From the NCBI RefSeq assembly GCF_001654835.1, contig NZ_LXEP01000044.1:124001-188000 (forward strand): DNA of 64,000 nucleotides. The letters are read 5' to 3'. The notes under the pieces are model-generated. The model was not told where the DNA came from, did no database searches, and saw only the letters and a program-made list of their open reading frames with translations. Shown piece after piece: positions 7,562 through 17,084 of this stretch (its first letter is position 1; each line of letters opens with the position of its first letter). This DNA comes from Buttiauxella gaviniae ATCC 51604 (GTDB lineage: Bacteria > Pseudomonadota > Gammaproteobacteria > Enterobacterales > Enterobacteriaceae). The translations under genes were made by a program, and so were the position numbers.

Positions 7562-8068
7562 ATGGAACAACCACTAATTACCGTAGTGAAAGGGCAGAAT
7601 ATATTTCTTGACCCTATCCCGAATGCGTACACCGCAATCGTATACAACGATAAAGAATTTCCGGTTGAAGAAGTGCTGTTAATTCCTGATGCAACAATCG
7701 GGATTCCGACAACATCGGATAAAATCACAACCGGAAATTACAAAATCGTGATCGTGAATCAAGAATTGCAAATTATCATGATTCAGCCCGTAAAAATTCG
7801 CGGCTTATTCGAGAAAGAAAATCGCGCTGATACTTTACGCGAACAAATATCACTACTTGATAAAGTAATTACGGCGAAATTGTCCGACGATCAAGGCGTA
7901 TTGCAACAACTTTCTATCAACAATAAAACACTTGTTTATTCATCCCTGGCCGATCTTATCGCGCTGGTGGATTCATTACGCGCCCAACTCGGTAATGAAA
8001 TTGAAAAGGCCAACCGTAAAAAAGGTAAAGCGCCATTTAAACAAATCAAATTAATTCTCAGGGGTTAA
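7562..8068 (+). CDS. gpW-like head-tail joining protein with N-terminal extension
   Basis: 168 residues. The C-terminal 75 (LSINNKTLVYSSLADLIALVDSLRAQL followed by a basic tail) resemble gpW-type head-completion proteins, which sit between the terminase and portal genes in lambda. The first 90 residues form a separate beta-rich part not found in lambda gpW. The gene ends one base before the portal gene starts, so translation is coupled. The assignment relies on position plus partial similarity. Confidence 0.55.
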   Translation: MEQPLITVVKGQNIFLDPIPNAYTAIVYNDKEFPVEEVLLIPDATIGIPTTSDKITTGNYKIVIVNQELQIIMIQPVKIRGLFEKENRADTLREQISLLDKVITAKLSDDQGVLQQLSINNKTLVYSSLADLIALVDSLRAQLGNEIEKANRKKGKAPFKQIKLILRG

Positions 8069-8069
8069 C

Positions 8070-9563
8070 ATGAAATTCTTACGCAGTATTAAAAGCGTGT
8101 TTACCCGTAGCAAAACAACGGTTGTAAATACATACAGAAATCAAACACACCGATTCCGTAAATCACCAGTACAGACGAAACTGAATTATGAAGTTAATGA
8201 ACGCTCGTTAGGCCTGGTAGATATGAATGATCGACTTGATGCAACGCACAAGCCAAAGTTTCAGGGCAGTATTAACCGACAAATCAGAACGCAACATTCG
8301 CGGTTGCTCGATATTTGCCGTGATTTGTCTTTAAACAGTCCTTACGGTGCGCGTTATTGTCAAATGTCAGTTGATAACATTATCGGCACTGGTTTGTATC
8401 CTCGTACACAAATGACGTTGCCAAATGGCAAACTTGATAAACGAACGAATCTGATTATCGATAAGATGTTTTATCGTTGGGCTGAAAATAAATCCCGATT
8501 CTCTTTAAACGGGCAATTTGATTTTTACCAGTTCTGCCAGATGGTAGAGCGCCAGCGTGAAACAGACGGTGAAGTTTTCGTTATTATCCATAAAGAAGAT
8601 AGTGACGTTAAACTTGAAATGGTAACGGCTGACCGTTGCGATATTACCCATGAAATGCGCATTGATGAAAATACCGTAATTAAAAATGGTATTACCTACG
8701 ATGAACGCACAATGAAACCGCTATCGTACTGGTTCAAGAAAATTGACCTGTTCAGCGAATCCGATACAGGCACATTAGAAGAATACGACGCAGACGAAGT
8801 AATTCACTATTTCGACGCGAAACAGTGCGATCAACGCCGTGGATTCTCTGATTTTATTCCAGTTATTCAGACGGTTGCACAACTTGATTCATACGTTCAG
8901 ATCTCGCTTATTCAGGCGCGTGTAACAGCTTCTTCAATGGGCTTTATTACCCAGGCTGATAAATCTAACGGTCTGGATGATGAGGACGACGAAGATCAAC
9001 CGGATGTAATGGCAGAATTTAGCCCCGGTACAATCAACATGTTGAACCCAGGGCAGGATATTAAATCCATTCAGTCAAATACACAGGCGAATGAATTTGC
9101 GTCATGGATGGACAAGATAGAAACCACTATCGCTATGGGATTGGGTTGCTTTAAACAGGCGTTAACGGGTGATATTTCAGGCGTGAATTATTCATCAAGC
9201 CGCTTTGGTGATTTGATGCAACAGAACCGTTACCAGGCATTACAACGCCACCTGATTAATACCGTCCTTATCCGTGTATATCGCGAGTTTTTACAAAATC
9301 TGGTCGATGAAGAACTTATTGAACTTAACGTAATTCGCGCAATGCATGAAACCGATTGGATTAAACCACAGGCGCGATCTGTAGACCCTGAAAAAGATAT
9401 TAAAGCCAAAGTGCTTGAAATTGATAACGGGTTGGTAAGTCGCCGCGAAGTAATCGAATCATTAGGGCGTGATCCCGATAAGGTCGAATTGAAAATCAAA
9501 GAGGATAATTTCAAAAAAGCCCCTGAAACAAGCGCCATAAATACACCTGTAATGGAAACCTAA
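8070..9563 (+). CDS. Phage portal protein, lambda gpB family
   Basis: 497 residues (lambda gpB is 533). Family hallmarks are the N-terminal NSPYGARYCQMSVDNIIGTGLYP segment, ERQRETDGEVFVIIH, and the VTASSMGFI ... GLGCFKQALTGDISGVNYSSSRFGDL region. The protein forms the dodecameric DNA channel at one capsid vertex. Its 3' end contains a TAAATAC motif (9538-9543) serving the next gene. Confidence 0.92.
   Translation: MKFLRSIKSVFTRSKTTVVNTYRNQTHRFRKSPVQTKLNYEVNERSLGLVDMNDRLDATHKPKFQGSINRQIRTQHSRLLDICRDLSLNSPYGARYCQMSVDNIIGTGLYPRTQMTLPNGKLDKRTNLIIDKMFYRWAENKSRFSLNGQFDFYQFCQMVERQRETDGEVFVIIHKEDSDVKLEMVTADRCDITHEMRIDENTVIKNGITYDERTMKPLSYWFKKIDLFSESDTGTLEEYDADEVIHYFDAKQCDQRRGFSDFIPVIQTVAQLDSYVQISLIQARVTASSMGFITQADKSNGLDDEDDEDQPDVMAEFSPGTINMLNPGQDIKSIQSNTQANEFASWMDKIETTIAMGLGCFKQALTGDISGVNYSSSRFGDLMQQNRYQALQRHLINTVLIRVYREFLQNLVDEELIELNVIRAMHETDWIKPQARSVDPEKDIKAKVLEIDNGLVSRREVIESLGRDPDKVELKIKEDNFKKAPETSAINTPVMET
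9538..9543 (+). promoter_or_regulatory. CCATAAATAC motif inside portal 3' end
   Basis: TAAATA lies 36 bases before the capsid gene start, in coding sequence for the last residues of the portal. A short AACCT/AGGTT hairpin and an AAGAGG ribosome-binding site follow. Confidence 0.5.
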
Positions 9564-9573
9564 GAGGTTCAAA

Positions 9574-11460
9574 ATGATTTTACGCCGTAATTTAACCGTT
9601 GCGGCGCGAGATTTATCAGTTCAAACAGACGAACAAGGCGATTATTTCAATATTCGTTTTAGTTCTGAATATCCGGTTAACCGTGAAGTATACGATCAAT
9701 ATGGCGACTTAGCTGTATACGGTGAAGTATTGCTTCATGGTTCTGACAACGCTGATTTAACGCGCCTAAACGATGGCGTAGCGTCTTTATTGTTTAACCA
9801 CGACCATAACCAACATTTAGGAATAATCATTCCTGGTTCGGCTTATATCGATGTTAACGACAAATCAGGCTACGCAAAAGTACGATTTTCAAAGGTAGGT
9901 AATCTGGCTAATGAAATTGCCGAAAAAGTTCAGGAAGGGACTATTTCGAATATCAGTTTCGGCTACAGCTTAGATAATTATTCTTTCGACGACGAAAACA
10001 AATTAATTCTGGTTGATCGATGGTCTGTTAATGAAATTTCTTTCGTAACAGTTCCGGCAGATCCGACCGTGGGACTTATTCGCTCTGAAAATGGTTCCCT
10101 AAATATTATCAGGAAAGGCGATAACGCCGAATTAAACAAACAAGAGATTAAGACCATGACCAAACGTGCAAAACGCGCTACCGAAGATGAAATTCTTGAA
10201 CAAGAAGAAGTAATCGAAGAACAAGAAGAAGTTATTGCGGAAGAAGAAGCCGAAGTTGAAGAAGAAGTTTCTGAGGAAGAAGAACGCGATATTTCCGAAG
10301 AAGAAGCAGTTGAAGTAACCGCCGCAAGCGTTGCGGAAGAAGTAATTAAAATTCTGGACGAACGCGAAAAACGTTCTATTAAACAAAATAAGGTACGTAA
10401 TGTAATGACCACTAAAAAAGATACCCTTAAAAATCTGGAACGTTCTTTCGACCTGATTGATGCAATTAAAGCAAAAACCGAAGGCCGTGATCTGAAAGGC
10501 GCTAACCTGGAATATCATCAAGAAGCTGAACGCAAATTAGGTTCTCGTGCTGCTGCACGTTCCGGTAATACCGTTCATATTCCAACTTCTGCACTTCGTG
10601 CGGCTCCTGCTGGTGCTCAAGCGTCAAGCACTGTTACCGCTGTTCAAGATGATATCCTGTTGCGTGATTCCTTCGTGGATCTGCTGCTGAAAGATTCCAT
10701 CATCGGTAAAATGAATGTACAGCGCCTGAACGGTCTGACCGAAGCAAAATACATGATTCCACGCGCTACAAGCTCCGCTGCTGATGCGTTCGGATTCATC
10801 ACCGAAGGTCAGGACGCACCAATCGGTAAATCAGCGTTTGATAACGTTCCATTGACTCCGAAAACCTTCGCGGGTGAAGTTGTTATGAACCGCCGTACTC
10901 TGCTGACTACCCCAGGTATTCAGGGCATTTTGTCTAAACAGATTATCGACCGTTCACGCGAAAAACTGGAAGCTGCAATGTTCGGCGCTTCTGATCTGGC
11001 GAACGCTCCTAAATCCCTGTTGAGCGTAATCTCTGCTCTGAAAACTGGTACTACCGAATGGGATTATAAAAACTTCCTGGCTACCATCGCGGCATTTACT
11101 GACCGTGGCGTAAGCGAAGAAGCGATTATGTTCGCAATGCGTGGCGCTACCCTGGCAAATCTGAAATCTATCCTGAAAGATGATAAGAACGCCGTTTCTT
11201 CTTACATCGTTGGTGATGATGGCAAGCTGGCAGGTCGTCCAATCGCTTCTAGCGGTATCTTTGGCGGTGATGAAATGCTGGTAGGTGATTTCTCCGGTGT
11301 CATGATTGGCGAGTGGGACGGTCTGACTCTCGACGTTGACCCTTGGACAGAAGCGCGTAACGGTGGTGTGTGTCTGCGTCTGTTCACCGATCTGGATTGG
11401 ACTTTCGTCGGTCAAGACGACAGCTTGATTCACCTGAAACGTGGTACTACCACGAAATAA
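9574..11460 (+). CDS. Fused prohead protease - scaffold - major capsid protein (HK97 type)
   Basis: 628 residues in three parts. Residues 1 to about 180 are an HK97-type prohead protease: catalytic His in SLLFNHDHNQHLG (H76) and Ser in TISNISFGYS (S128). About 190-275 is an intensely Glu-rich coiled-coil region acting as a scaffold. About 290-628 is an HK97-fold capsid protein (N-arm, then FGFITEGQDAPIGKSAF, GEVVMNRRTLL and the C-terminal RLFTDLDWTFVGQDDSL). In lambda these jobs are split between genes C/Nu3 and E; fusion occurs in some phages. Processing probably removes the first 280 or so residues. Confidence 0.88.
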   Translation: MILRRNLTVAARDLSVQTDEQGDYFNIRFSSEYPVNREVYDQYGDLAVYGEVLLHGSDNADLTRLNDGVASLLFNHDHNQHLGIIIPGSAYIDVNDKSGYAKVRFSKVGNLANEIAEKVQEGTISNISFGYSLDNYSFDDENKLILVDRWSVNEISFVTVPADPTVGLIRSENGSLNIIRKGDNAELNKQEIKTMTKRAKRATEDEILEQEEVIEEQEEVIAEEEAEVEEEVSEEEERDISEEEAVEVTAASVAEEVIKILDEREKRSIKQNKVRNVMTTKKDTLKNLERSFDLIDAIKAKTEGRDLKGANLEYHQEAERKLGSRAAARSGNTVHIPTSALRAAPAGAQASSTVTAVQDDILLRDSFVDLLLKDSIIGKMNVQRLNGLTEAKYMIPRATSSAADAFGFITEGQDAPIGKSAFDNVPLTPKTFAGEVVMNRRTLLTTPGIQGILSKQIIDRSREKLEAAMFGASDLANAPKSLLSVISALKTGTTEWDYKNFLATIAAFTDRGVSEEAIMFAMRGATLANLKSILKDDKNAVSSYIVGDDGKLAGRPIASSGIFGGDEMLVGDFSGVMIGEWDGLTLDVDPWTEARNGGVCLRLFTDLDWTFVGQDDSLIHLKRGTTTK

Positions 11461-11483
11461 TTAACAGTCTCTCTGTTGAAACT

Positions 11484-11510
11484 GGCATCCCTCCGGGGGT
11501 GCCTTTTTTT
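11484..11510 (+). terminator. Intrinsic terminator after capsid gene
   Basis: GGCATCCC pairs with GGGGTGCC across a short loop, followed by seven T. It is placed just upstream of a TAAATA motif. Confidence 0.85.
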
Positions 11511-11516
11511 ATGTCC

Positions 11517-11522
11517 TAAATA
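11517..11522 (+). promoter_or_regulatory. CCTAAATAT motif after terminator
   Basis: It lies seven bases after the capsid-gene terminator and 28 before the ATG at 11545. AAGGGG is the ribosome-binding site. Confidence 0.5.
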
Positions 11523-11544
11523 TTCGATATATAAGGGGCTTACT

Positions 11545-11838
11545 ATGCTTAAATTTAATACGAAACAGCGAAAGAAATTACTTTCGTTAGGTGATCTTTA
11601 TATTCGTGGTGACGGTATTCCAGTTCAAGGAATCTACGACCAGCGAATTATTGAAAATAATGGTCAGGTTTCACAAACCATGATGTTGACCTGTAATCAA
11701 GGTGAACTCAAACAAGACGATACAATCAACATTAACGGTTCAAATTATATTGTTGCTTATATCAATGATGATAATAGCGGCATTGTAGATTGTTATTTGA
11801 ATATCAAAGGGGTGGGCGCACATGGCAAGTTCATTTAA
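11545..11838 (+). CDS. Small head-tail joining protein (lambda FII position)
   Basis: 97 residues from the ATG at 11545 (AAGGGG upstream; the frame extends further 5', but that part covers the terminator). The sequence KQDDTININGSNYIVAYINDDNSGIVDCYL is a short beta-barrel-like pattern seen in head-tail connector proteins. Function is inferred from position between capsid and tail genes. Overlaps the next gene by 17 bases. Confidence 0.5.
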   Translation: MLKFNTKQRKKLLSLGDLYIRGDGIPVQGIYDQRIIENNGQVSQTMMLTCNQGELKQDDTININGSNYIVAYINDDNSGIVDCYLNIKGVGAHGKFI

Positions 11839-12241
11839 TCCATTACCACGCTTGCAAATCAAAAGAAAACTATCTGACATTATCGCGAACACATGGAATT
11901 ACAAGCTGGTTGATAGTTTTAAAACTGGTGTGAAAACTGATATCCAGGTTTGGATTACGAATATCAGTGAATCTTATGATGCGGTAGGGCTGAACAGCAA
12001 GAATTTAAATGCTCGATGCACGATTGATGTAGTGGCATTTTCCGAAATTAACGAGACAGGTATTCACGAAGTTATTTTAAAGCTGCTGAATCTTACACCT
12101 GCTGATTTTGACGGGGTTGAAGTAAAAGTTATTCAGGTGCTCCCGCTCAATTCCGATACTTCATATATCAATGATTCAAGCGAAGGGCATGTGATGGCTG
12201 ATGTTTCATTCGAAGTATCTTATTTTTATAAAAGGGGTTAA
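11822..12241 (+). CDS. Probable tail terminator (gpU position)
   Basis: 139 residues; RKLSDIIANTWNYKLVDSF at the start and GVEVKVIQVLP ... EGHVMADVSFEVSYFYKR at the end. Size, alpha/beta character and location between the connector and tube genes suit the tail terminator family that caps the tube, but no diagnostic motif was recognised. The gene ends two bases before the next start. Confidence 0.45.
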   Translation: MASSFNPLPRLQIKRKLSDIIANTWNYKLVDSFKTGVKTDIQVWITNISESYDAVGLNSKNLNARCTIDVVAFSEINETGIHEVILKLLNLTPADFDGVEVKVIQVLPLNSDTSYINDSSEGHVMADVSFEVSYFYKRG

Positions 12242-12243
12242 CA

Positions 12244-13650
12244 ATGGCTATCGAAACAGATATTTTTACAGGGAAAGAAGTTCTTGTTGCAGTAAGTACA
12301 GACCTTGCAGAAATTCCAACTTTTCACGCAACGACTTTTGTTAATGCTGAAAACGTCGCAAGTTTTCCAACCATCGGCACTACACGATCTATTCAGGAAG
12401 TCGAAACTTTCGATAGTGAATTTACGTCGCGTATGGCTGGCAATTTGACGCTTGACAATACCGAAATCACATTCAATAAAGTTATTGATGATCCGGTTCA
12501 AGAATTATTGTCGTCTTGTATTTTATCAAAACAAGAATTGCGATTTCGTAATTTCTACGTAATCGATACGGTACAAAGTAGTGCAAAAACTGGCTTCTTT
12601 CAGATCTTTGATGCAATGGTTACGGCTGAAAATATAACTGGTGGTGGTGATACTCCGGTAATGGTTACTTACCGACTTGCACCAACCGCAATGAAGTTAT
12701 CAGGCGTTACCAAAACAGGCGAGTTACTTTACACAGGTGACTATGGTATCGGGGCTGGTACTGCTGATTATCCAGGGCTTCAAGATTATGATCGCTTGTC
12801 TGGAAACCGATTCTTGCAGTTACCCGCAACTACCACGCATAACCCGTTTGGTATTGATACGGCTGTGTTAGCTATGCAAGGTTCGGAAAATAACGGTTGG
12901 CAACTGGCGGTAAACAGTACTGGTGAAATGCCAATCATCCGTGTTCGTACCGTTGATGCATCCGGTAAAGTTTCCGCATGGGTGAAGGTCTACAGCGAAA
13001 TTGAACGACCATCGGCAAATGATATCAGGGCATTGGATTTAAACGGCACCAACGCAATGACAGGCGCTTTAAGAACTCCAGACGTGCAAACGGGCAACTT
13101 ACGGTTTGTAGAGCCTCTTAATGGCGCTAATGATGTTACGAAGATTCGCAAGATACAAACCACAGACGCGCAAGGTCAACCCGTTGATCTGGCATCTTTC
13201 CAAAGTGTATCTAATCGTGTTGTTTTCAAAACACCAATAGTTGACGGCACTTTAGAAGTTCGTGAAGGCGGTATTCGTGTTTATTCACCAAATAACAAGC
13301 CAACCCCTGGATATCTTGGGGCGGTTGCTGTTAACGGCGATACTATGACGGGTACATTAGCAGTTAAAGACAAATTGACTGTATATGTTCAGAATGGAAC
13401 ACAACCGGAAATTGGTACAACTCGCGCTGACCATCCTGATGCTGGTGATTTGAAATATCGGACGTTTAAAATTTTGCCGGGTAAAAATGGTGAAACTCTA
13501 TTTCGTTACTTCGACCCGGCCGGGAATACAACATCAACCACGACGATTAACAACGCTGGTGGTGTTCTGTATAGTACAAATAATCGTCCTTCGGCTGCTG
13601 ACATTAAAGCGGTCGATATTAATGATGTAATCGATTTGGGTACTTTCTAA
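12244..13650 (+). CDS. Tail-tube domain fused to fibre-like repeats
   Basis: 468 residues. Residues 1 to about 160 align by eye with the ordinary tube protein encoded at 17085 (start DIFTGKEVLVAVS versus DIFAGLYVDVFLS; then FPTIGTTRSIQEVETFDSEFTSRMAGNLTLDNTEITF, the strands of a tube fold). From about 165 the protein switches to fibre-type sequence: YDRLSGNRFLQLPATTTHNPFG, repeated NAMTGAL/DTMTGTL elements, and twice a YS(P/T)NN(K/R)P motif as in T4-type fibres. This could be a decorated tube subunit that displays or anchors a fibre. Unusual architecture. Confidence 0.65.
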   Translation: MAIETDIFTGKEVLVAVSTDLAEIPTFHATTFVNAENVASFPTIGTTRSIQEVETFDSEFTSRMAGNLTLDNTEITFNKVIDDPVQELLSSCILSKQELRFRNFYVIDTVQSSAKTGFFQIFDAMVTAENITGGGDTPVMVTYRLAPTAMKLSGVTKTGELLYTGDYGIGAGTADYPGLQDYDRLSGNRFLQLPATTTHNPFGIDTAVLAMQGSENNGWQLAVNSTGEMPIIRVRTVDASGKVSAWVKVYSEIERPSANDIRALDLNGTNAMTGALRTPDVQTGNLRFVEPLNGANDVTKIRKIQTTDAQGQPVDLASFQSVSNRVVFKTPIVDGTLEVREGGIRVYSPNNKPTPGYLGAVAVNGDTMTGTLAVKDKLTVYVQNGTQPEIGTTRADHPDAGDLKYRTFKILPGKNGETLFRYFDPAGNTTSTTTINNAGGVLYSTNNRPSAADIKAVDINDVIDLGTF

Positions 13651-13655
13651 CTCCA

Positions 13656-13688
13656 TAAATACCCGTATATCAACGTATACGGGTATTT
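13656..13688 (+). promoter_or_regulatory. TAAATAC motif and 13-bp perfect hairpin before fibre gene
   Basis: TAAATA at 13656-13661. Positions 13657-13669 and 13676-13688 are a perfect 13-bp inverted repeat with a 6-base loop, ending in T residues just before the ATG at 13691. The right arm contains the only plausible ribosome-binding site (CGGG). Confidence 0.6.
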
Positions 13689-13690
13689 TT

Positions 13691-16579
13691 ATGAACAAAA
13701 TTCAAATTAAAAGATCATCTGTTTCAGGTAAAAAACCTGTTGCGGCTGATTTGCTTGCGGGTGAACTCGCTGTTAACTTGCAAGATCGCAAAATGTATAC
13801 CAAAACCGAAGCGGGCGCAGTTATTCAAGTTGGAAATCCCGAAACTGCCGATCAGCTTGCTGTTGTTGGAACAATTACAACAGGTGGTAAGGTAATTTCT
13901 GGTGGTAATGTAGACGCAACAAACGCAGTTAATATTTCTGGTGCTGCTGCTGAAATTAATATCGGTACAGGTGGCAACTCATCACCAGTTATTAACATGG
14001 CAACTTCACCAACCGCAAAACACACTATCAAGGCAAACGGTACTGATTTAGAATTAACCGCGCCACGGGTAAAGGTTGTTAACGGTGTTTTAAGCCTGAA
14101 CCCATCAAGTGGGAAAGAAGGTTATATTGCTGGCCCGTTAGGTAACAAAATGCTTACCGATGATGGTAATGGTCATGTAATTCTAGCGGCATCAAGATCA
14201 GGCGTTGAAACAGGTGATGTGATATTGGGCGGTAAATTAACAGGCCACTTTACGCGCAATGTCAAACTTGCTTCAAACCTGGTAAATGAATCCGATGAAG
14301 TATTGATCGATGCACTGACGGGGAAAATCCGCGCTTCCATGCTCGATACCGTTTTTATAACTTCTTCGGGTGTTTCGGGTTCGTATTATAATAAAACAGA
14401 AGCTGATTCGAAGTTTCAAACAATCACGGCTGATGCTTCCCGAAATTATTCTAAAACCGAAGTTGATAATAAACTGTTGTCTTATCCAACATTAACGGCT
14501 GCTGGCGCAACATTCCTTAGTAAAGCTGATGCAACAGCCAATCATTATACGAAAGCGCAATCAGACGCTAACTTTTATTCAAAAAGTCAAGCGGATTCAC
14601 GTTTTTTCGGTGTGGCAAACAACATTGCAACTGATGCTTATGTTTTGAGTCGTACCGTGAATGGGTTGAATACGACAGATACCAAAGTTTTAAGCCACGG
14701 CTATTCTGGTTTCTATCGTTGGAACGCCTCACAAAGTCACAAGGCTTTATCCGTTCACGTAGCTCACTCTGACGGGGCCAACGGCGCACATTCGCGAGGC
14801 ATCACGTTTGATTATGGTTCTGCGACTGATGCGAGCGGTCGTCGTTTGTGGACGTATGGTTATAACGCCAACGGTGAAATGACTGGCTTGTCAAAAATCT
14901 ACACCGATACTGATAAACCGACTGCGGCTGAATTGGGTGTTCTACCATTAACGGGGGGAACTCTTAACGGCACATTGACCACAGCGGGTGAAATTCGTTC
15001 TAACTCTGCTAACGGTTTTCGTATTGCATATGGTAGTTACGGTTTCTTTATTCGAAATGACAGTAGCAATACATATTTCATGTTAACCGCTTCGGGTGAT
15101 GCTGGCGGTGGTTATAACGCCTTGCGACCTATTACGATCAGTAATACAACAGGTGCGGTAAGCATGGGTAACGGGCTTACTATTGGCGGTGGTCTTAACG
15201 TTTCAAGTGGCAACGTAACAACTGCGGGCGCGTTAACGACTGCGGGGAGCATAACGTGTAATGGTGCTGATACTCAGGTAAATAAAATCGGGGTTTCTGC
15301 TGCTGCTGGTTCATGGATCTCAATGCGTGATCAAAACGTTCTGTATAACCGTAATGTTTGCTCTACATCTTCGGCACAGGCAATTGTACGGCAAGAACAC
15401 GCAGATCATCATTTTTATGTTGGCGGTTTGGGTAATTCCTATTTTGGTTTTTTCCGTACTGCTAAAACTCGTACTGATAACGGTGTTGATGGTCAGGCGT
15501 ATTTGCATGTTGATGGTAGATGGATTACACCGGGTGGTATTAATACCGGTGCTTTAGTTGGTAGTACTGGCGCGTTTTCTGGTGCGGTTACTACTGGTGC
15601 TTTGACTGCATCGGGTGCTTTGACTGCTTCGGGTGGTATTTCTACAGTAGGTTTAACCGCTTCTGGTCGTGTAGTAGCTAACGCAGGTATTAGCATTCTT
15701 GCAAACCAGGGCATTAGCTCCGGTAGCAATGGTTCTATGATTTTGAACGACCACGGCAACGGGAACGTTACTTTGTGTGCGGCTCGAACTTCATCGACTC
15801 AAACCACGGGCGGTGAACTGTACTTAGGCTATAACGCAAGCGCAGGAGCGGCAACGGATCGCGGTTATTACACATCAAAAGTTGGTGTATATGCTCCAAT
15901 GACCGTTAACAGTACTTTAACAGTAACTGGGGCTGTTAGTGTTCCAACTGGTTCTTCATTCCGAATGAGTGGACAAACAAAAAACTCCTTACTCCATGAT
16001 GATGCTACTAACTTCTATATCATGATTTCCGATTCAAACGGTGGTGGCTTTAACAGTTTACGACCATTTTATATTGCTAAAGCGTCTGGTTTAGTAACTA
16101 TGGCTCATGCGGTTAATGTCGGTGGGGTGTTAACAGCGAATGGTTCATTACGTAGTAATACGATAAACAAAACAGATGGTACTGCTTTTATCGCTGCTGA
16201 TGGCAACATCTATTTGGCTGCTGCAACAAATGGATTCGCTGCTGGTTGGTTGCTTCAACAACTTAACACTCGTTTAAATACAGCACAAACCGCCGCCACT
16301 AATGCGCAAACCACAGCAACTAGTGCGCAAACCACAGCGAATACAGCCAACACTTCTGCTACCTCTGTTGCTAACGATGCAGTGCGTTCAGTGCGTTGGG
16401 GTGCAACAAAGAACTTTGGATCACTAAACCAAACAACAAACCAACGTTATGTAGATAATGGATGGTTCTTGATTGGTCTTAACGGTACAGGCGGTACACA
16501 AAATAACTCAATGAACCTTATCGGTGGTCGTATTCAAGTCTATCGTAATAATGGTGGTTGGGTGGATGCATGGGTATAA
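13691..16579 (+). CDS. Large tail fibre protein
   Basis: 962 residues. It begins with MNKIQIKRSSVSGKKPVAADL, an N-terminal motif common to fibre and whisker proteins (IQ(I/F)KRS plus LAAGELAVN-like text). The body is glycine-, threonine- and serine-rich beta-helical repeat sequence (ALTASGALTASGG, YYNKTEADSKF, YTKAQSDANFYSKSQADSRF). Near the end is a coiled coil of TAQTAATNAQTTATSAQ repeats, then a short globular tip. Likely trimeric receptor-binding or side fibre. Followed at once by a chaperone gene. Confidence 0.85.
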   Translation: MNKIQIKRSSVSGKKPVAADLLAGELAVNLQDRKMYTKTEAGAVIQVGNPETADQLAVVGTITTGGKVISGGNVDATNAVNISGAAAEINIGTGGNSSPVINMATSPTAKHTIKANGTDLELTAPRVKVVNGVLSLNPSSGKEGYIAGPLGNKMLTDDGNGHVILAASRSGVETGDVILGGKLTGHFTRNVKLASNLVNESDEVLIDALTGKIRASMLDTVFITSSGVSGSYYNKTEADSKFQTITADASRNYSKTEVDNKLLSYPTLTAAGATFLSKADATANHYTKAQSDANFYSKSQADSRFFGVANNIATDAYVLSRTVNGLNTTDTKVLSHGYSGFYRWNASQSHKALSVHVAHSDGANGAHSRGITFDYGSATDASGRRLWTYGYNANGEMTGLSKIYTDTDKPTAAELGVLPLTGGTLNGTLTTAGEIRSNSANGFRIAYGSYGFFIRNDSSNTYFMLTASGDAGGGYNALRPITISNTTGAVSMGNGLTIGGGLNVSSGNVTTAGALTTAGSITCNGADTQVNKIGVSAAAGSWISMRDQNVLYNRNVCSTSSAQAIVRQEHADHHFYVGGLGNSYFGFFRTAKTRTDNGVDGQAYLHVDGRWITPGGINTGALVGSTGAFSGAVTTGALTASGALTASGGISTVGLTASGRVVANAGISILANQGISSGSNGSMILNDHGNGNVTLCAARTSSTQTTGGELYLGYNASAGAATDRGYYTSKVGVYAPMTVNSTLTVTGAVSVPTGSSFRMSGQTKNSLLHDDATNFYIMISDSNGGGFNSLRPFYIAKASGLVTMAHAVNVGGVLTANGSLRSNTINKTDGTAFIAADGNIYLAAATNGFAAGWLLQQLNTRLNTAQTAATNAQTTATSAQTTANTANTSATSVANDAVRSVRWGATKNFGSLNQTTNQRYVDNGWFLIGLNGTGGTQNNSMNLIGGRIQVYRNNGGWVDAWV

Positions 16580-16581
16580 AT

Positions 16582-16998
16582 ATGAAAGTAACAAAAGCAA
16601 TTAAGAATATTAAATTTGACCGCGCTGAAAATGGCGCGGCATTTTACAAAGACGAAACTGATACTTGTTGGTATAAAAGACGTTCAGAAATGAAAGACAA
16701 TGTTCCTTCTATTCAGGTCGATGCGGAAACTAATCAGGTATTGACATTCTTCAATGATTTACCCGCTGATCGAATGTCAATTTTTATTAGTCCATCTAAT
16801 CCTGATTTGGTGGTTCATGTATATCAGTTCGATGATTTTCCCGCTACTGATTTTAATGATGCGGTGTTGGATAAATGTTATTATTTTGATGGCGTTAATT
16901 TAACATCGAAGAAAGAAAAACAATTAACTACCGCTCGAACAAAAGAAGAAATTCTTGCTGATCTGGAAGCATTGAAAGAAGAACTACTCACCATTTAA
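16582..16998 (+). CDS. Tail fibre assembly chaperone (Tfa-like)
   Basis: 138 residues from the ATG at 16582 (the frame is open further upstream but inside the fibre gene). The pattern of a variable N-terminal part followed by an acidic helical C-terminus (TARTKEEILADLEALKEELLTI) and the location directly after a fibre gene match Tfa-type chaperones, which help fibres trimerise. Ends at an intrinsic terminator. Confidence 0.6.
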   Translation: MKVTKAIKNIKFDRAENGAAFYKDETDTCWYKRRSEMKDNVPSIQVDAETNQVLTFFNDLPADRMSIFISPSNPDLVVHVYQFDDFPATDFNDAVLDKCYYFDGVNLTSKKEKQLTTARTKEEILADLEALKEELLTI

Positions 16999-17000
16999 TA

Positions 17001-17021
17001 AACGGGGTGTTGCCCCGTTTT
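17001..17021 (+). terminator. Intrinsic terminator after fibre chaperone
   Basis: AACGGGG/CCCCGTT 7-bp stem with a 5-base loop and a T run; a TAAATA motif begins nine bases later. Confidence 0.8.
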
Positions 17022-17029
17022 AAGTTTCA

Positions 17030-17061
17030 TAAATATAACAAAGGGGGAATGTTTATTCCCT
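17030..17061 (+). promoter_or_regulatory. CATAAATAT motif and hairpin before tube gene
   Basis: TAAATA at 17030-17035, then AAAGGG...GAAT/ATTC...CCCTTT (about 17040-17061) hairpin, then AAAAGG before the ATG at 17085. Confidence 0.5.
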
Positions 17062-17084
17062 TTCTCAATTAAAAGGTTTATAAA

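Noticed and set aside
9978..10521. Minus-strand frames rich in Phe or Ser opposite the capsid gene
   Set aside because: Caused by the GAA-rich scaffold codons on the plus strand.
16575..16582. TATAAATA overlapping the start of the fibre chaperone gene
   Set aside because: It overlaps the stop of the fibre gene and the ATG itself, leaving no space for a transcript start with a ribosome-binding site.
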